From Thermomonospora echinospora (GTDB taxonomy: Bacteria; Actinomycetota; Actinomycetes; Streptosporangiales; Streptosporangiaceae), in assembly GCF_900108175.1 (NCBI RefSeq), contig NZ_FNVO01000013.1, positions 147,324 through 211,323 on the forward strand: DNA of 64,000 bases. Direction: 5' to 3'. The translations under genes were made by a program, and so were the position numbers. Of this stretch, positions 51,444-61,200 are shown piece by piece; position 1 is the first letter of the stretch; the number at the start of each line of letters is the position of its first letter. The notes under the pieces were generated by a model, which saw only the letters and a program-made list of their open reading frames with translations, did not search any database and was not told where the DNA came from.

Positions 51444-51467
51444 TTTCGTGCGTGGAACGATAGCGCC

Positions 51468-52052
51468 ATGGACTCCAGCGCGACAAATCGCCCGGCAATG
51501 GACGACGGCACGGCCGATCTGGCGGACGTGGGACGGCGGCTGCGCGCGTTGCGCGAGGAGCGCGGCCTGTCGCTGTCGGAGCTGGCCCGCCGCGCGGGCG
51601 TCGGGAAGGCGACCCTGTCCGGTCTGGAGGCGGGCACCCGCAACCCCACCCTGGAGACGCTGTGGGCGGTCACCGGCGAACTGGGGGTGCCGCTGACCGC
51701 CCTCTTCACCCGGCCGCCCGGCCAGTCGACCGAACCGGATTCGCCGGTGTTCCACGGCGAGTCCGTCGAGGCCACACTGCTACGGGTCTTCGACGACGAA
51801 ACAGTGACCTACGAGCTGTACCAGGTGCGCTTCCCCGCCGGGACGGCGCAGACCTCGCCGCCGCACCCGCCCGGGGTCACCGAGCATCTCACCGTGTTCG
51901 CCGGGACGCTGCTGGCCGGGCCGATCGGCTCACTCCGGGAGGCGGGGCCCGGTGACTATGTGACCTGGCGGTCGGACGTCCCGCACGGCTACCGGGTCAT
52001 TGGGGGACAGGACGTGCACGCCAGCCTCCTGCTGCGCTATCCGAGACGCTGA
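51468..52052 (+). CDS. XRE regulator with C-terminal cupin
   Basis: 194 residues. HTH at about 20-75 (VGRRLRALREERGLSLSELA, then GVGKATLSGLEAGTRNPTLE). The C-terminal half is a cupin beta-barrel (HPPGVTEHLTVFAGTLLAGP, GPGDYVTWRSDVPHGYRVI), which likely binds a small ligand that controls DNA binding. It is divergent from benE by 59 bases and should bind the palindrome there. The last 16 bases overlap the convergent cyclotransferase-like gene. An alternative ATG at 51498 would remove ten N-terminal residues. Confidence 0.9.
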   Translation: MDSSATNRPAMDDGTADLADVGRRLRALREERGLSLSELARRAGVGKATLSGLEAGTRNPTLETLWAVTGELGVPLTALFTRPPGQSTEPDSPVFHGESVEATLLRVFDDETVTYELYQVRFPAGTAQTSPPHPPGVTEHLTVFAGTLLAGPIGSLREAGPGDYVTWRSDVPHGYRVIGGQDVHASLLLRYPRR

Positions 52053-52672
52053 CCGGCCCCCTCCAGCAGCCCGGCGACCGCCGAGTGCGACCAGCCCTCG
52101 CGGGCGCCGGGACATGCGAGGAGGTAGGACGCGGTGCGCTCGGCCGACCAGCCGTGCGCCTCGCGCAGGCCACGGCCCAGCATTCTCAGGTAGGGGGCGG
52201 ACGGGGCGTTCAGCCGAGCCTGCGCCGCCCCGTGCGGAGCGGTGAAGGTGAACATCGGGCGGCCGCCCGACTCCCCCACCTTGATGACCGTCTCGTACCG
52301 GCCGGGTCCAAGCCGCTGCCGCCCGGTCTCGGCCGCCTCCGACAGGTCGAGGTCCTCCCCCACCTCCCGCCGCATCTCCTGGGCGATGACGTCGGCGAAC
52401 TGCCCGGCCGTCAGCAGGTAGGCGCGGGCGGCGGTCCGCGACGGCAGCCGCGGATCGTAGAAGGCCATGCCGCCGCCCCAGGTCAGCGAGGTGTGCGCGA
52501 AGTAGATGCCGCCGGGCAGCGTCATCGCCCGCTCGGCCTGCGCGGGGGCGGTGTCACGGCACCCGGTGTAGTGGCGGGCCGCGCCGTCCGGCCGCCCGCC
52601 GGCCAGATAGCACCGGAACCGTTCACTCGCCAGGTTCGACCCGTACGCCACGTACCAGACCCTGCCGCTCAT
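52037..52672 (-). CDS. Gamma-glutamylcyclotransferase-like protein
   Basis: 211 residues from ATG 52672; earlier in-frame starts are not used. N-terminal VWYVAYGSNLASERFRCYL is the signature of the gamma-glutamylcyclotransferase/AIG2 family, where YGSN binds the substrate carboxyl. The family cuts gamma-glutamyl amino acids or related compounds into 5-oxoproline. Other family-like pieces are GGIYFAHTSLTWGGGMAFYD, ARAYLLTAGQFADVIAQEM and TFTAPHGAAQARLNAP; the catalytic Glu is not unambiguous by eye. Length is a little above typical. Overlaps the tail of the XRE-cupin gene by 16 bases. Confidence 0.82.
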   Translation of the reverse strand: MSGRVWYVAYGSNLASERFRCYLAGGRPDGAARHYTGCRDTAPAQAERAMTLPGGIYFAHTSLTWGGGMAFYDPRLPSRTAARAYLLTAGQFADVIAQEMRREVGEDLDLSEAAETGRQRLGPGRYETVIKVGESGGRPMFTFTAPHGAAQARLNAPSAPYLRMLGRGLREAHGWSAERTASYLLACPGAREGWSHSAVAGLLEGAGQRLG

Positions 52673-52863
52673 CAGCCCATTATCACGGCCGTAGCCCGGG
52701 CGGCGGCCGATCGCCACGAGGCAGTGATCACACCACGGGAAGGAAAAGATCCCCGCTTCGCATGTTTGGCGGGAAAGGACCTTGGAAACAACGATCTCCG
52801 TGGGTGTCTAAGACGCAGATACCTCCTGGTTCCCTTCCCTGTGTGAATCCCGGAGGCCGCGCC

Positions 52864-54126
52864 ATGCCCTCTTCCCTGAACATCGCGCTCGTCACGATGG
52901 CCGACCTGGCGACCGACACCGCCGGTACCGACGTCCACACCATCCACGTCCTCGAGCTCGCCCGCACCCTGGGCCGCCAGGGCCACCGCGTGACCGTCTA
53001 TGCCCGGCGCACCGCCGAAGATGCGCGACCCCGGATCCGGCTCGGCGCCGGCGCCACCCTGGAGCAGCTGCCCGCGGGCCCGGCCCGCCCGCTCGACGAG
53101 GCCCGCACCCTGCCGCACGTCAAGGCCTTCACCGAGGAGCTGAGCCGCCGGCTGGCGCAGCCCCGGCAGCGGCCCGACCTGGTGCACGCACACGGCTGGC
53201 TCGGCGGCCTGGCCGCCTACGCCGCCGTCCAGGACACCGACATCCCGCTGGTGCAGTCCTTCCACGGCCTCGGCGTGGTGGAGAGCCGCCGTCCCGGCGG
53301 GCGGCGCACCGTGCACCCGGCCCGCGTGCGGATCGAGCGGGCGCTCGGCCGCGGCGTCACCCAGGTGCTGGCCGGCTGCGACAACGAGGCCGACGAACTG
53401 GTCCGGATGGGCGTGGCCCGTCCCCGGATCACCGTGGTGCCCTACGGGGTGGACGGCGAGCGGTTCCGCCAGACGGGCCCGGCGATGCCGCGCGGAAGAA
53501 GGCCCCGCCTGGTCATGGTCTGCGGTGACCTGGAGAACGGCGGCGTGGCCACCGCCATCCGCGCGCTCGTGCACGTCCCCGACGCCGAGCTGGTGGTGGC
53601 GGGCGGCCCGGCCCGCGAGGAGCTGGAGAACGACCCCGTGGTGCACCGGCTGCGCACCCTGGCCAAGGAGCTGGACGTCGCCGACCGCGCGCTGTTCCTG
53701 GGCCGGCTGCCCCGCAAGGACGTCCCCAAGCTGCTGCGCACCGCCCGGCTGGCGCTGTGCCTGGCCCCGCACCAGCCGTCCGGGATGACCCCGCTGGAGG
53801 CCATGGCCTGCGGCGTCCCGGTGGTCACGGTGCCGTCGGGGGCCAGCGCCGACAGCGTGCTGGACCACGTCACCGGGCTGCACGTGCCGGCCGGCCAGCC
53901 GGTGGCCCTCGGCCGCGCGCTGCGGCGGCTGCTGGCCGAGGAGACCACGCTGTCGGCCTGGGCCATCGCCGCCGCCGACCGCGCCCACTCCCGCTACGGC
54001 TGGGAGCGGATCGCCGCCGAGACCGCCCGCGCCTACGCCCGGCTGCTGCCCGAGCCCGAGCCGGAGCCCGCCGCCCTGGCCGAGGCGCGGCGGGAAGAGG
54101 AGGAGCCGGTGGGCGCCGGCGTCTGA
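52864..54126 (+). CDS. GT4 family glycosyltransferase
   Basis: 420 residues from ATG 52864, with GGAGG 8 nt before; an upstream in-frame start at 52762 is unsupported. A GT-B fold: N-terminal domain NIALVTMADLATDTAGTDVH, HVLELARTLGRQGHRVTVYA, LVHAHGWLGGLAAYAAV; C-terminal domain VVPYGVDGERF, LVMVCGDLENGGVATAIRAL, LPRKDVPKLLRTARLALCLA. The usual EX7E motif reads QPSGMTPLEAMACGVPVV, with the first Glu replaced by Gln. It would transfer a sugar from a nucleotide or lipid donor to an acceptor. A terminator hairpin follows. Confidence 0.9.
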   Translation: MPSSLNIALVTMADLATDTAGTDVHTIHVLELARTLGRQGHRVTVYARRTAEDARPRIRLGAGATLEQLPAGPARPLDEARTLPHVKAFTEELSRRLAQPRQRPDLVHAHGWLGGLAAYAAVQDTDIPLVQSFHGLGVVESRRPGGRRTVHPARVRIERALGRGVTQVLAGCDNEADELVRMGVARPRITVVPYGVDGERFRQTGPAMPRGRRPRLVMVCGDLENGGVATAIRALVHVPDAELVVAGGPAREELENDPVVHRLRTLAKELDVADRALFLGRLPRKDVPKLLRTARLALCLAPHQPSGMTPLEAMACGVPVVTVPSGASADSVLDHVTGLHVPAGQPVALGRALRRLLAEETTLSAWAIAAADRAHSRYGWERIAAETARAYARLLPEPEPEPAALAEARREEEEPVGAGV

Positions 54127-54135
54127 CCCTCCGGC

Positions 54136-54193
54136 TTCCGAGCCCGGCCTTCCGCGCCCGTTCTTCCGAGCTCCGTTCTACGAGCCCACGGCG
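54136..54193 (+). repeat. Degenerate 14-15-bp repeats after the glycosyltransferase gene
   Basis: Four units resembling CTTCCGAGCCCGGC follow each other (CTTCCGCGCCCGTT, CTTCCGAGCTCCGTT, CTACGAGCCCACGG). The strong terminator lies directly after. Confidence 0.4.
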
Positions 54194-54220
54194 GCTCCCG
54201 GCCCCGCCCCGGGAGCCGCC
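54190..54220 (+). terminator. Hairpin after the glycosyltransferase gene
   Basis: 12-bp perfect stem GGCGGCTCCCGG (54190-54201) with CCGGGAGCCGCC (54209-54220), 7-base loop. Confidence 0.8.
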
Positions 54221-54296
54221 GTTCCGTGTCCGCCGCGGGTACCCTCGCAGGGACGTTCCGCCGGTGGCGGAACCACGAGCGCACGGGAGGCGTCAC

Positions 54297-57233
54297 GTGG
54301 CCCAGGACGGGCTGGTCGGGCGGCGGGACGAGCTCGGCGCGCTGGTGGCCGCCCTGGACCGCGCCGAGGCCGGGCAGTCCGGGGTGGTGCTGGTCAGCGG
54401 GGACGCCGGGGTCGGCAAGTCCCGGCTGGTGGCCGAGCTGTGCGCGACCGCCCGCAGGCGCGGCGGGCTGGTGCTGGTCGGGCAGTGCGCCGAGCTGGGC
54501 GAGAGCATGCCGTACCTGCCGCTGGCCGACGCGCTGTGGACCGCCACCCGTGACCCGCGCGTCCCCGCCGACCGGCTGACCGTGTTGCGCGCCGCGCTGG
54601 ACTCGCGGCCGGTGCTGGGCCGGCTGCTGCCGGACGGCGCGGGCCCGGCCGGCGGTGACGCCTCCGGCCTGGCGCAGCAGCGGCTGTTCGGCGCCGCGCT
54701 CGGGCTGCTGGGGGAGCTGTCGGACGCCCGGCCGGTGCTGCTGGTACTGGAGGACCTGCACTGGGCCGACCGCTCCACCCGGGACCTGCTCACCTTCCTC
54801 AGCCGGGTGCTGCAGAGCGAACGGGTGTGCCTGGTCGGCACCTACCGTTCCGACGACTTGCACCGCCGTCATCCGCTGCGTCCCCTGGTGGCCGAGCTGC
54901 TGCGGCTGCCCAGCGTGTCGGCCGTGGAGGTGCGCCCGTTCGAGCGGCGGGAGACCGCCGACTACCTGGTCTCGCTGCAGGGCGGCGACCTGCCGGCGGA
55001 GGTGGTCGAGCAGGTGCACGCTCGCTCGGAGGGCAACCCGTTCTACGCCGCCGAGCTACTGGCCGCCGCCCGCGACGGGGAGAGCCTGCCGCCCGCGCTG
55101 GCCGACCTGCTGCTGGCCCGGGTGGAACGGCTGCGCGAGCCCGCCCAACGGGTGGTCCGGGCCGCCGCCGTGGCCGGGCGCCGGGTCAACGACCGGCTGC
55201 TGCGGCAGGTGTCCGGGCTGGACGAGGCCGAGGTCGAGCAGGCGCTGCGCGAGATCGTCTCCCACCAACTGCTGCTGCCCGACGGCCCCGACGGTTACGT
55301 GTTCCGGCACGCGCTGCTGCGCGAGGCGGTCTACGGCGACCTGCTGCCCGGGGAGCGGACCCGGCTGCACGCCGCGTTCGCCGCGCTGCTGTCCGGCCGA
55401 GGCACCGGGATCGGCCGTTCGGCCGCCGAGCTGGCGCACCACAGCATGGCCGCGCACGACCTGCCGACCGCGTTCGCCGCCTCGCTGGAGGCGGCCTGGG
55501 ACGCCGAGCGGGTCGGCGCCCCGGCCGAGGCGCACGAGCACTACGATCGGGCGCTGTCGTTGTGGGACGCGGTGCCCGGCCCGCGGGAGGCGGCCGGGAC
55601 CGACCGGATCCGCCTGTCTCTGCGCGCGGCGGCGGCCTCGGCGGCGGCCGGCGACCTGCGCCGGGCCAGGCACCGGGTGCAGCGGCTGCTGGAGGCCGTC
55701 GATCCGGACGATCGGCTGCTGCTCAGCGAGGTCCACGAGCGGCTGGCCTACTACCTGGGTGACCTGGACCTGGTCGAGGAGTCGTCCGCCGCCGCCCGCG
55801 CCGCCATCGAGGTGCTGCCGCAGGACCCGCCGACCGCCCAGCGCGCCCGCGCGATGGCCACCCTGGCCCGTTCGCTCATCTGGTACGGGGAGTACGCGGA
55901 GCTGAGCGACCTGACGCGGGAGGCGATCGCGACGGCCCGCGCCACCGGGGCCGCCGACGCCGAGGCCAGCGCACTGATCTCGCGAGGCCTGCACATCGAG
56001 CCGGAACGCGAGGACTCCGGCGCCGAGGAGATGTTCGCGGCGGCCTGGCGGCTGGGGGTCGGTTCCGGCGACCTGCAGGTCGCGCTGCGCGCGGGCTTCC
56101 ACCGGGCGCGAGCCAGGTTCGACCGCGGCGACCTGACGGGCGCCCGGGAGGCCATCGAGGAAGGCGTGCGCTTCACCCTCGACGCCGGGCTGGACTGGAG
56201 CACCTACGGCATCAACATGCGGTTCATGCGGTACCTGGTGCACTACACGATCGGGGACTGGGAGGAGGCCGCGCGGATCAGCGACGGCTTCGGCATCCGG
56301 GTGGGCACGCAGGCCGAGGCGTCGCTGTCGAGCTTCGCGCTGTTCATCGACGTCGCCCGGGGCGTCCCCACGGCCGATGAGCGGCTCGGCTGGCTGGCGC
56401 GGCTGTGGGACACCGACGACTTCGTCACCTTCATGGGCCGGGGCCTGGCCGCCGAGCACGCCCTGTGGCAGGGCGACGACGACACCGCGCTCGGTCATGC
56501 CGAAGCCGCGCTCGGCGCGCTGCTGCCGCACGACCCGGCCGTGATCCGCATCGCCGCCACCGCCCTGTGGGCCCACGCCGACCGTGCCGTGCGGGCCCGG
56601 TCCGCCGGGGACCCGGCCGCCGCGGAGAAGGCGGTGCGGACCGCCGACGAGCTGCTCGGACGGGCGCGGGAGGCCGCCGCCCACACCACCTATGGGCACC
56701 GGCGCGGCTGGCTGGGCCTTGAGGGCCTGGCCTGGCTGGCGCGGGCGGAGGCCGAGTGGCACCGGGCACACGGCGACGACGAGCCCGCGCACTGGCGTGC
56801 GGTGGTGGAGGGCTTCGACTACGGCTTCGCCTACGAGGTGGCGCGTTCTCGCTGGCGGTTGGCCGAGTCACTGGCCGCCCACGGTGACCGCGAGGCCGCC
56901 GCGGCCGAGTGGCGGCAGGCGGTGCGGACCGCCGACCGGCTGGGCGCGGCCCCGCTGCGCCGGGCGCTGGACGATCTCGGACGCCGGGCCCGGCTGACGG
57001 ATCGGCGGCCCGCACCGGCCGCCGCGTCCTCACCGCTGGCGGGTCTGACCGCCCGCGAACGGGAGGTGCTGAGGCTGGTGGCCAAGGGCCTGGGCAACCG
57101 CGAGATCGCCGCCGAGCTGTACATCTCCCCCAAGACCGCCAGCGTGCACGTGTCCAACATCCTGGCCAAGCTGGGGGTGACCAGCCGCACCCAGGCCGCC
57201 GCCGTCGCCCTGCGCGAGGACTCCGCCCGCTAG
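54297..57233 (+). CDS. LuxR-family ATPase regulator (LAL)
   Basis: 978 residues, GTG 54297 with GGGAGG upstream. N-terminal AAA_16/STAND ATPase: Walker A GDAGVGKS (35-42), Walker B LLVLEDLHWAD, then the ARSEGNPFYAAELL region. The middle (about 370-910) is TPR-like helical repeats. The last ~65 residues form a LuxR-type HTH (LTAREREVLRLVAKGLGNRE, ISPKTASVHVSNILAKLGV). LALs control secondary metabolism or catabolism and respond to ATP and a ligand. It lies beside and convergent with the NRPS cluster; whether it regulates it is uncertain. Confidence 0.93.
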   Translation: MAQDGLVGRRDELGALVAALDRAEAGQSGVVLVSGDAGVGKSRLVAELCATARRRGGLVLVGQCAELGESMPYLPLADALWTATRDPRVPADRLTVLRAALDSRPVLGRLLPDGAGPAGGDASGLAQQRLFGAALGLLGELSDARPVLLVLEDLHWADRSTRDLLTFLSRVLQSERVCLVGTYRSDDLHRRHPLRPLVAELLRLPSVSAVEVRPFERRETADYLVSLQGGDLPAEVVEQVHARSEGNPFYAAELLAAARDGESLPPALADLLLARVERLREPAQRVVRAAAVAGRRVNDRLLRQVSGLDEAEVEQALREIVSHQLLLPDGPDGYVFRHALLREAVYGDLLPGERTRLHAAFAALLSGRGTGIGRSAAELAHHSMAAHDLPTAFAASLEAAWDAERVGAPAEAHEHYDRALSLWDAVPGPREAAGTDRIRLSLRAAAASAAAGDLRRARHRVQRLLEAVDPDDRLLLSEVHERLAYYLGDLDLVEESSAAARAAIEVLPQDPPTAQRARAMATLARSLIWYGEYAELSDLTREAIATARATGAADAEASALISRGLHIEPEREDSGAEEMFAAAWRLGVGSGDLQVALRAGFHRARARFDRGDLTGAREAIEEGVRFTLDAGLDWSTYGINMRFMRYLVHYTIGDWEEAARISDGFGIRVGTQAEASLSSFALFIDVARGVPTADERLGWLARLWDTDDFVTFMGRGLAAEHALWQGDDDTALGHAEAALGALLPHDPAVIRIAATALWAHADRAVRARSAGDPAAAEKAVRTADELLGRAREAAAHTTYGHRRGWLGLEGLAWLARAEAEWHRAHGDDEPAHWRAVVEGFDYGFAYEVARSRWRLAESLAAHGDREAAAAEWRQAVRTADRLGAAPLRRALDDLGRRARLTDRRPAPAAASSPLAGLTAREREVLRLVAKGLGNREIAAELYISPKTASVHVSNILAKLGVTSRTQAAAVALREDSAR

Positions 57234-57250
57234 CGGCCCGGACGGCGGGT

Positions 57251-57266
57251 CCCCGCGAAGGCGGGG
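57251..57266. terminator. Bidirectional hairpin
   Basis: CCCCGC (57251-57256) and GCGGGG (57261-57266) with a GAAG loop, between the convergent LAL regulator and thioesterase genes. Confidence 0.65.
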
Positions 57267-57306
57267 TTCCGGCCCGTCTCCCGGAGCCCACGCGGCGGGC
57301 CGGGCG

Positions 57307-58047
57307 TCAGCTGGGCACGTGCAGGGCGCGTTCGATCTCGCGCAGCACCTCGGACTGGCGGGGAACGAGGTAGAAGTGATCGCCCGGCAGGACCTTCAGG
57401 GTGAAGGGGCCGTCGGTGGCCTCGGCCCACTCGCGTGCCCGGACCTCGTCCACGTGCGGGTCGCTGTCGCCGATGAGCGCGGTGACCGGGACGGCCGGGT
57501 TCGGGCCGGGGCGGCGCTGGTAGTCCTCGATCAGGCGGAAGTCGTTGCGCACGTACGGCAGGACGAGTTCGCGCATCTCCGGGTCGGCCAGCACCTCGGC
57601 GTCGCTGCCGCCCAGCTCCGCCAGCGCGGCCACCACGCCGTCGTCGTCGCGGTCGGCGACCCGGCCCTCGGCGTCCACGTCGCGCCGGTGCGGCGGGCGG
57701 GCCCCGGAGGCGAACAGGTGCGTGGGAGGGGCGCCGCGCTCCTCCAGCAGCCGGGCGGTCTCGTAGGCCACGATCGCGCCCATGCTGTGCCCGAACAGGG
57801 CGGCGGGCCGGTCCATCATCGGGGCCATCGCCCCGGCGACGAGCCGGGCCAGCCGGTGGGCGTCGCCGACCAGCGGCTCGGCCAGCCGGTCGGCCCGGCC
57901 GGGGTACTGCACGGCGTGCACCTCGACGGCCGCGCTCAGCTCCTTGCCCCAGGACCGGTAGGCCACGGCGGAGCCGCCCGCGTGCGGGAAGCAGAACAGC
58001 CGCAGCGACGCCCACGGGCGGGTCTCGGCGCAGCGGAACCAGGTCAA
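57307..58047 (-). CDS. Type II (editing) thioesterase
   Basis: 246 residues of the alpha/beta-hydrolase TEII family. [20 protein letters not shown] near the N-terminus, the nucleophile elbow [16 protein letters not shown] (Ser catalytic), [20 protein letters not shown] (Asp) and [20 protein letters not shown] (His) complete the triad. It removes misloaded or stalled acyl groups from carrier domains of NRPSs. The start codon is TTG at 58047, overlapping the MbtH stop (TTGA); no other in-frame start is close. It is the last gene of the cluster visible on this strand. Confidence 0.92.
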   Translation of the reverse strand: MTWFRCAETRPWASLRLFCFPHAGGSAVAYRSWGKELSAAVEVHAVQYPGRADRLAEPLVGDAHRLARLVAGAMAPMMDRPAALFGHSMGAIVAYETARLLEERGAPPTHLFASGARPPHRRDVDAEGRVADRDDDGVVAALAELGGSDAEVLADPEMRELVLPYVRNDFRLIEDYQRRPGPNPAVPVTALIGDSDPHVDEVRAREWAEATDGPFTLKVLPGDHFYLVPRQSEVLREIERALHVPS

Positions 58048-58259
58048 GCCCGGCCCTCCATGGCCTCGACCAGGCTCTTGGGCCGCATGTCGGTCCAGTT
58101 GGCCTCGACGTAGTCCAGGCACGCCTGCCGGGTGTCGGCGGTCTTGGCCACCGTCCAGCCGGCCGGAACCTCGGCGAACGACGGCCACAGCGAGTACTGG
58201 CCCTCGTCGTTGACCAGCACCAGGAACGTGCCGTCGGGGTCCTCGAAGGGGTTGGTCAT
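58044..58259 (-). CDS. MbtH-like protein
   Basis: 71 residues with every family mark: [54 protein letters not shown]. MbtH proteins bind and activate NRPS adenylation domains. The gene lies between the terminal NRPS gene and the thioesterase, behind an iron box, so it can be produced under iron limitation even if the upstream transcript is low. GAGAGG precedes the ATG. Confidence 0.97.
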   Translation of the reverse strand: MTNPFEDPDGTFLVLVNDEGQYSLWPSFAEVPAGWTVAKTADTRQACLDYVEANWTDMRPKSLVEAMEGRA

Positions 58260-58279
58260 CGGTGATCCTCTCGGGGGGC

Positions 58280-58299
58280 TGAGGTAAGGGTAACCTTAG
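58280..58299 (-). promoter_or_regulatory. DtxR/IdeR-type iron box
   Basis: TGAGGTAAGGGTAACCTTAG, with core AGGTAAGGGTAACCT at 58282-58296, matches the IdeR/DmdR consensus core (AGGTTAGCCTAACCT, read on the minus strand) at 13 of 15 positions. It overlaps the stop of the NRPS gene and lies 21-40 bases upstream of mbtH. Confidence 0.8.
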
Positions 58300-61200
58300 C
58301 TGGAGTGCAGCTTGTCGAGCCGGGCGGCCAGGACGGCGCCGATCTCGGCCACCGGGGCGGGCTCCATCAGCAGATGGTGCTCGGCGTCGACCGGATAGTC
58401 CTCGATCTGGCCCTCAGTGACCGGCTGCCAGTTGCCGCGGGCGGTCGGCGCGCCGGCAGGACGGCCCCGGGTGGCGGTGAAGAAGACGACATCGCCGCGG
58501 AAGCGCCCCGGACGGTACTCCTCGGCGCAGCGCAGCCCGTTCTCGTAGTTGCGGTACAGGTTGGTCAAGCCGTCCTCGTCGAGGGTGGCGAACGCGTCGC
58601 CGCGCTCCTTAATGACGCGCATGATGTGGTCCAGGTCGGGGGCGCCGTCGGCGTTCATGCCGGCGTCGATCCCGGCGGCCTCCAGCAGTTCCGGCAGCAC
58701 CTCGCGCTTGGCGGCGTCGAGGTCCTGGCCGTGGTAGGAGTCGATCAGCACCAGCAGCCCGACGTCCTCCCCCGCCGCCTGGAGGCGGCAGGCGATCTCG
58801 TAGGCGACCAGCCCGCCCAGCGACCAGCCCGCCAGGTGGTAGGGGCCGTGCGGCTGGACCTCGCGGATCCGCTCCAGGTAGTCGGCGGCCATCGCGTTCA
58901 CCGACTCGGGCAGCTCACCGGAGGTGAAGGCGCGCGCCTGCAGCCCGTAGATCGGCTGCTCGGGTCCCAGGTGCCGCTGGAACTGGAAGTAGGGCCAGGC
59001 CAGGCCGCCGGCCGGGTGGACGAAGAACAGCGGCGGGCGGGAGCCGGTGGCCCGGATCGGCAGCAGCACCTCCAGGCTGGGCGCGTCCTGCCCGTCCCGA
59101 CCGCGGGCCCGTACCAGCGCCTCGACGCTCTGGTGGGCGAACACCTCACGCGGCGTCATCTCCAGCCCGGCCTGCCGCGCCCGGGTGACCAGCCGCATCA
59201 CGGCGATGCTGTCCCCGCCGAGGTCGAAGAAGCCGACGTCGGCGCCGACCCGTTCCAGACCGAGGACCTCGGCGAACAGCCCGCACAGCACCTCCTCCTC
59301 GGGGCCGTCCGGGTCGCGGCCGGCCGACAGCACGCCGAAGTCGGGCGCGGGCAGGGCGCCCCGGTCCAGCTTGCCGTTGGGGTTGGTGGGCAGGGTGCCC
59401 AGCAGCAGCACGGCGGCGGGCACCATGTAGTCCGGCAGCGCGGCGCCCACATGGCGGCGCAGCTCGGCCGGGTCGGGCTCGCGGCCGGCGACGGGGACGA
59501 CATAGCCGACCAGCCGCTTGTCGCCGGGCCGGTCCTCGCGGGCGATCACCGCGACGTTGGCGACGTCGGGATGCCGGGCCAGCACCGCCTCGATCTCGCC
59601 CAGCTCGATGCGGAAGCCGCGGATCTTGACCTGGAAGTCGGCGCGGTCGACGTACTCCAGCATCCCGTCCGGCCGCCACCGCATCAGGTCGCCGGTGCGG
59701 TACATGCGGTCGCCGGGCGCGCCGAACGGGTCGGCGACGTAGCGTTCGGCGGTGAGCGCGCGCCGGTTCAGGTAGCCGCGGCCGAGCCCGGCGCCGGCGA
59801 CGTACGCCTCGCCGGTCACCCCCGGCGGCACCGGCCGCAGCCCGGCGTCCAGCACGTACACCCGCATGTTGTCGATCGGGCGGCCGAGCAGCGCGGCCTG
59901 CTCGCCGCCGGCCAGCACCTCCCGCATCGACAGGACGGTGGTGTAGGTGGTGGCCTCGGTGGGCCCGTAGACGTTGCCGACCCTGGTACCGGGGCAGGCC
60001 GCCAGCACCTTGCGCATGGCCGCCGGGGAGCCCGCCTCGCCGCCGGTCAGTACCTCCTTCAGCCCGGCGAACGCGGCCGGGCGCTCCTCGGCGACCAGGT
60101 TGAACAGCGTGGTGGTGATGAACAGGCCGGTGACGTCCTCGGCGGCGACGATGCGTTCCAGCGCGGCGGCGTCCACCTCGCCGGGCGGGGCGATGACGAC
60201 GGTCCCGCCCGCCAGCAGCGCCACCCACAGCTCGTAGGTGGAGGCGTCGAAGGCGTGCGGCGAGTGGCACAGGATCCGGTCGTGCGCGCCGTCCCGCATG
60301 CTGGTGTCCAGCGCCAGGTCCACCACGTCGCGGTGCCGGACCGCCACGCCCTTGGGCAGGCCGGTGGACCCGGAGGTGAACAGCACGTACGCGGTCTGGT
60401 CGGGATGGTTGACGACGCCGGGGTCGGTGGCGGGCAGCGCGGCTGTCTCCGGGTCGTCGTCCACCACGACCGCCTGGGCGGAGTGCTCGAACGGGTGCCG
60501 GGCCGTCACCGTGTCCAGCAGCAGGACCGGTGCCCCGGTCTCCTCGACCGCCCAGGCCATCCGGTCGGGCGGGTAGCTGTGGTGGATGGGCGCGTACACG
60601 CCGCCTGCCTTGAGGATCGCCAGGGTGGCCACGACGACGTGCGCGGACCGTTCGACCAGCATCGCCACCGGGGTCTCGGGGCGCACGCCGAGCCCGATGA
60701 GCCGGTGCGCGAGGCGGTTGGCGCGCTCGTCCAGCTCGGCGTAGGTGATGGAGCGTGCCGGCCCGCCGGCGGTCAGCTCGCGCAGCGCGACGGCGTCCGG
60801 CGCGGTGCGGACGTGGTGGGCGAACCGTTCGGTGATGGACCACGGGCCGTCCGGGCGCGGAACGGCGGGCCCCTGCCAGCCGACGAGCAGCCGTTCGCGC
60901 TCGTCGTCGTCCAGGACGTCGATGCGGGCCAACGGCAGGTCCGGCTCGTGGGCGATGGCGGACAGCACCCGCCGCAGCCGCCGCATGAGCCTCTTGGCGG
61001 CCTCGGCGGTGAACACGTCGGGCCGGTGGTCCAGCCGCAGCGACAGCCGCTCCCCCGGCACGGCGGCCAGTGCCAGCGGGTAGTGCGAGGCGTCGTGGCC
61101 GCCGGTTCCCCGCACCCGCAGCCCGCCCAGGTCGGCGCCCTCGGAGTCGGGGTCGAACGGGTAGTTCTCCAGCACCGTCATGGTGTCGAACAGGCCGCCG

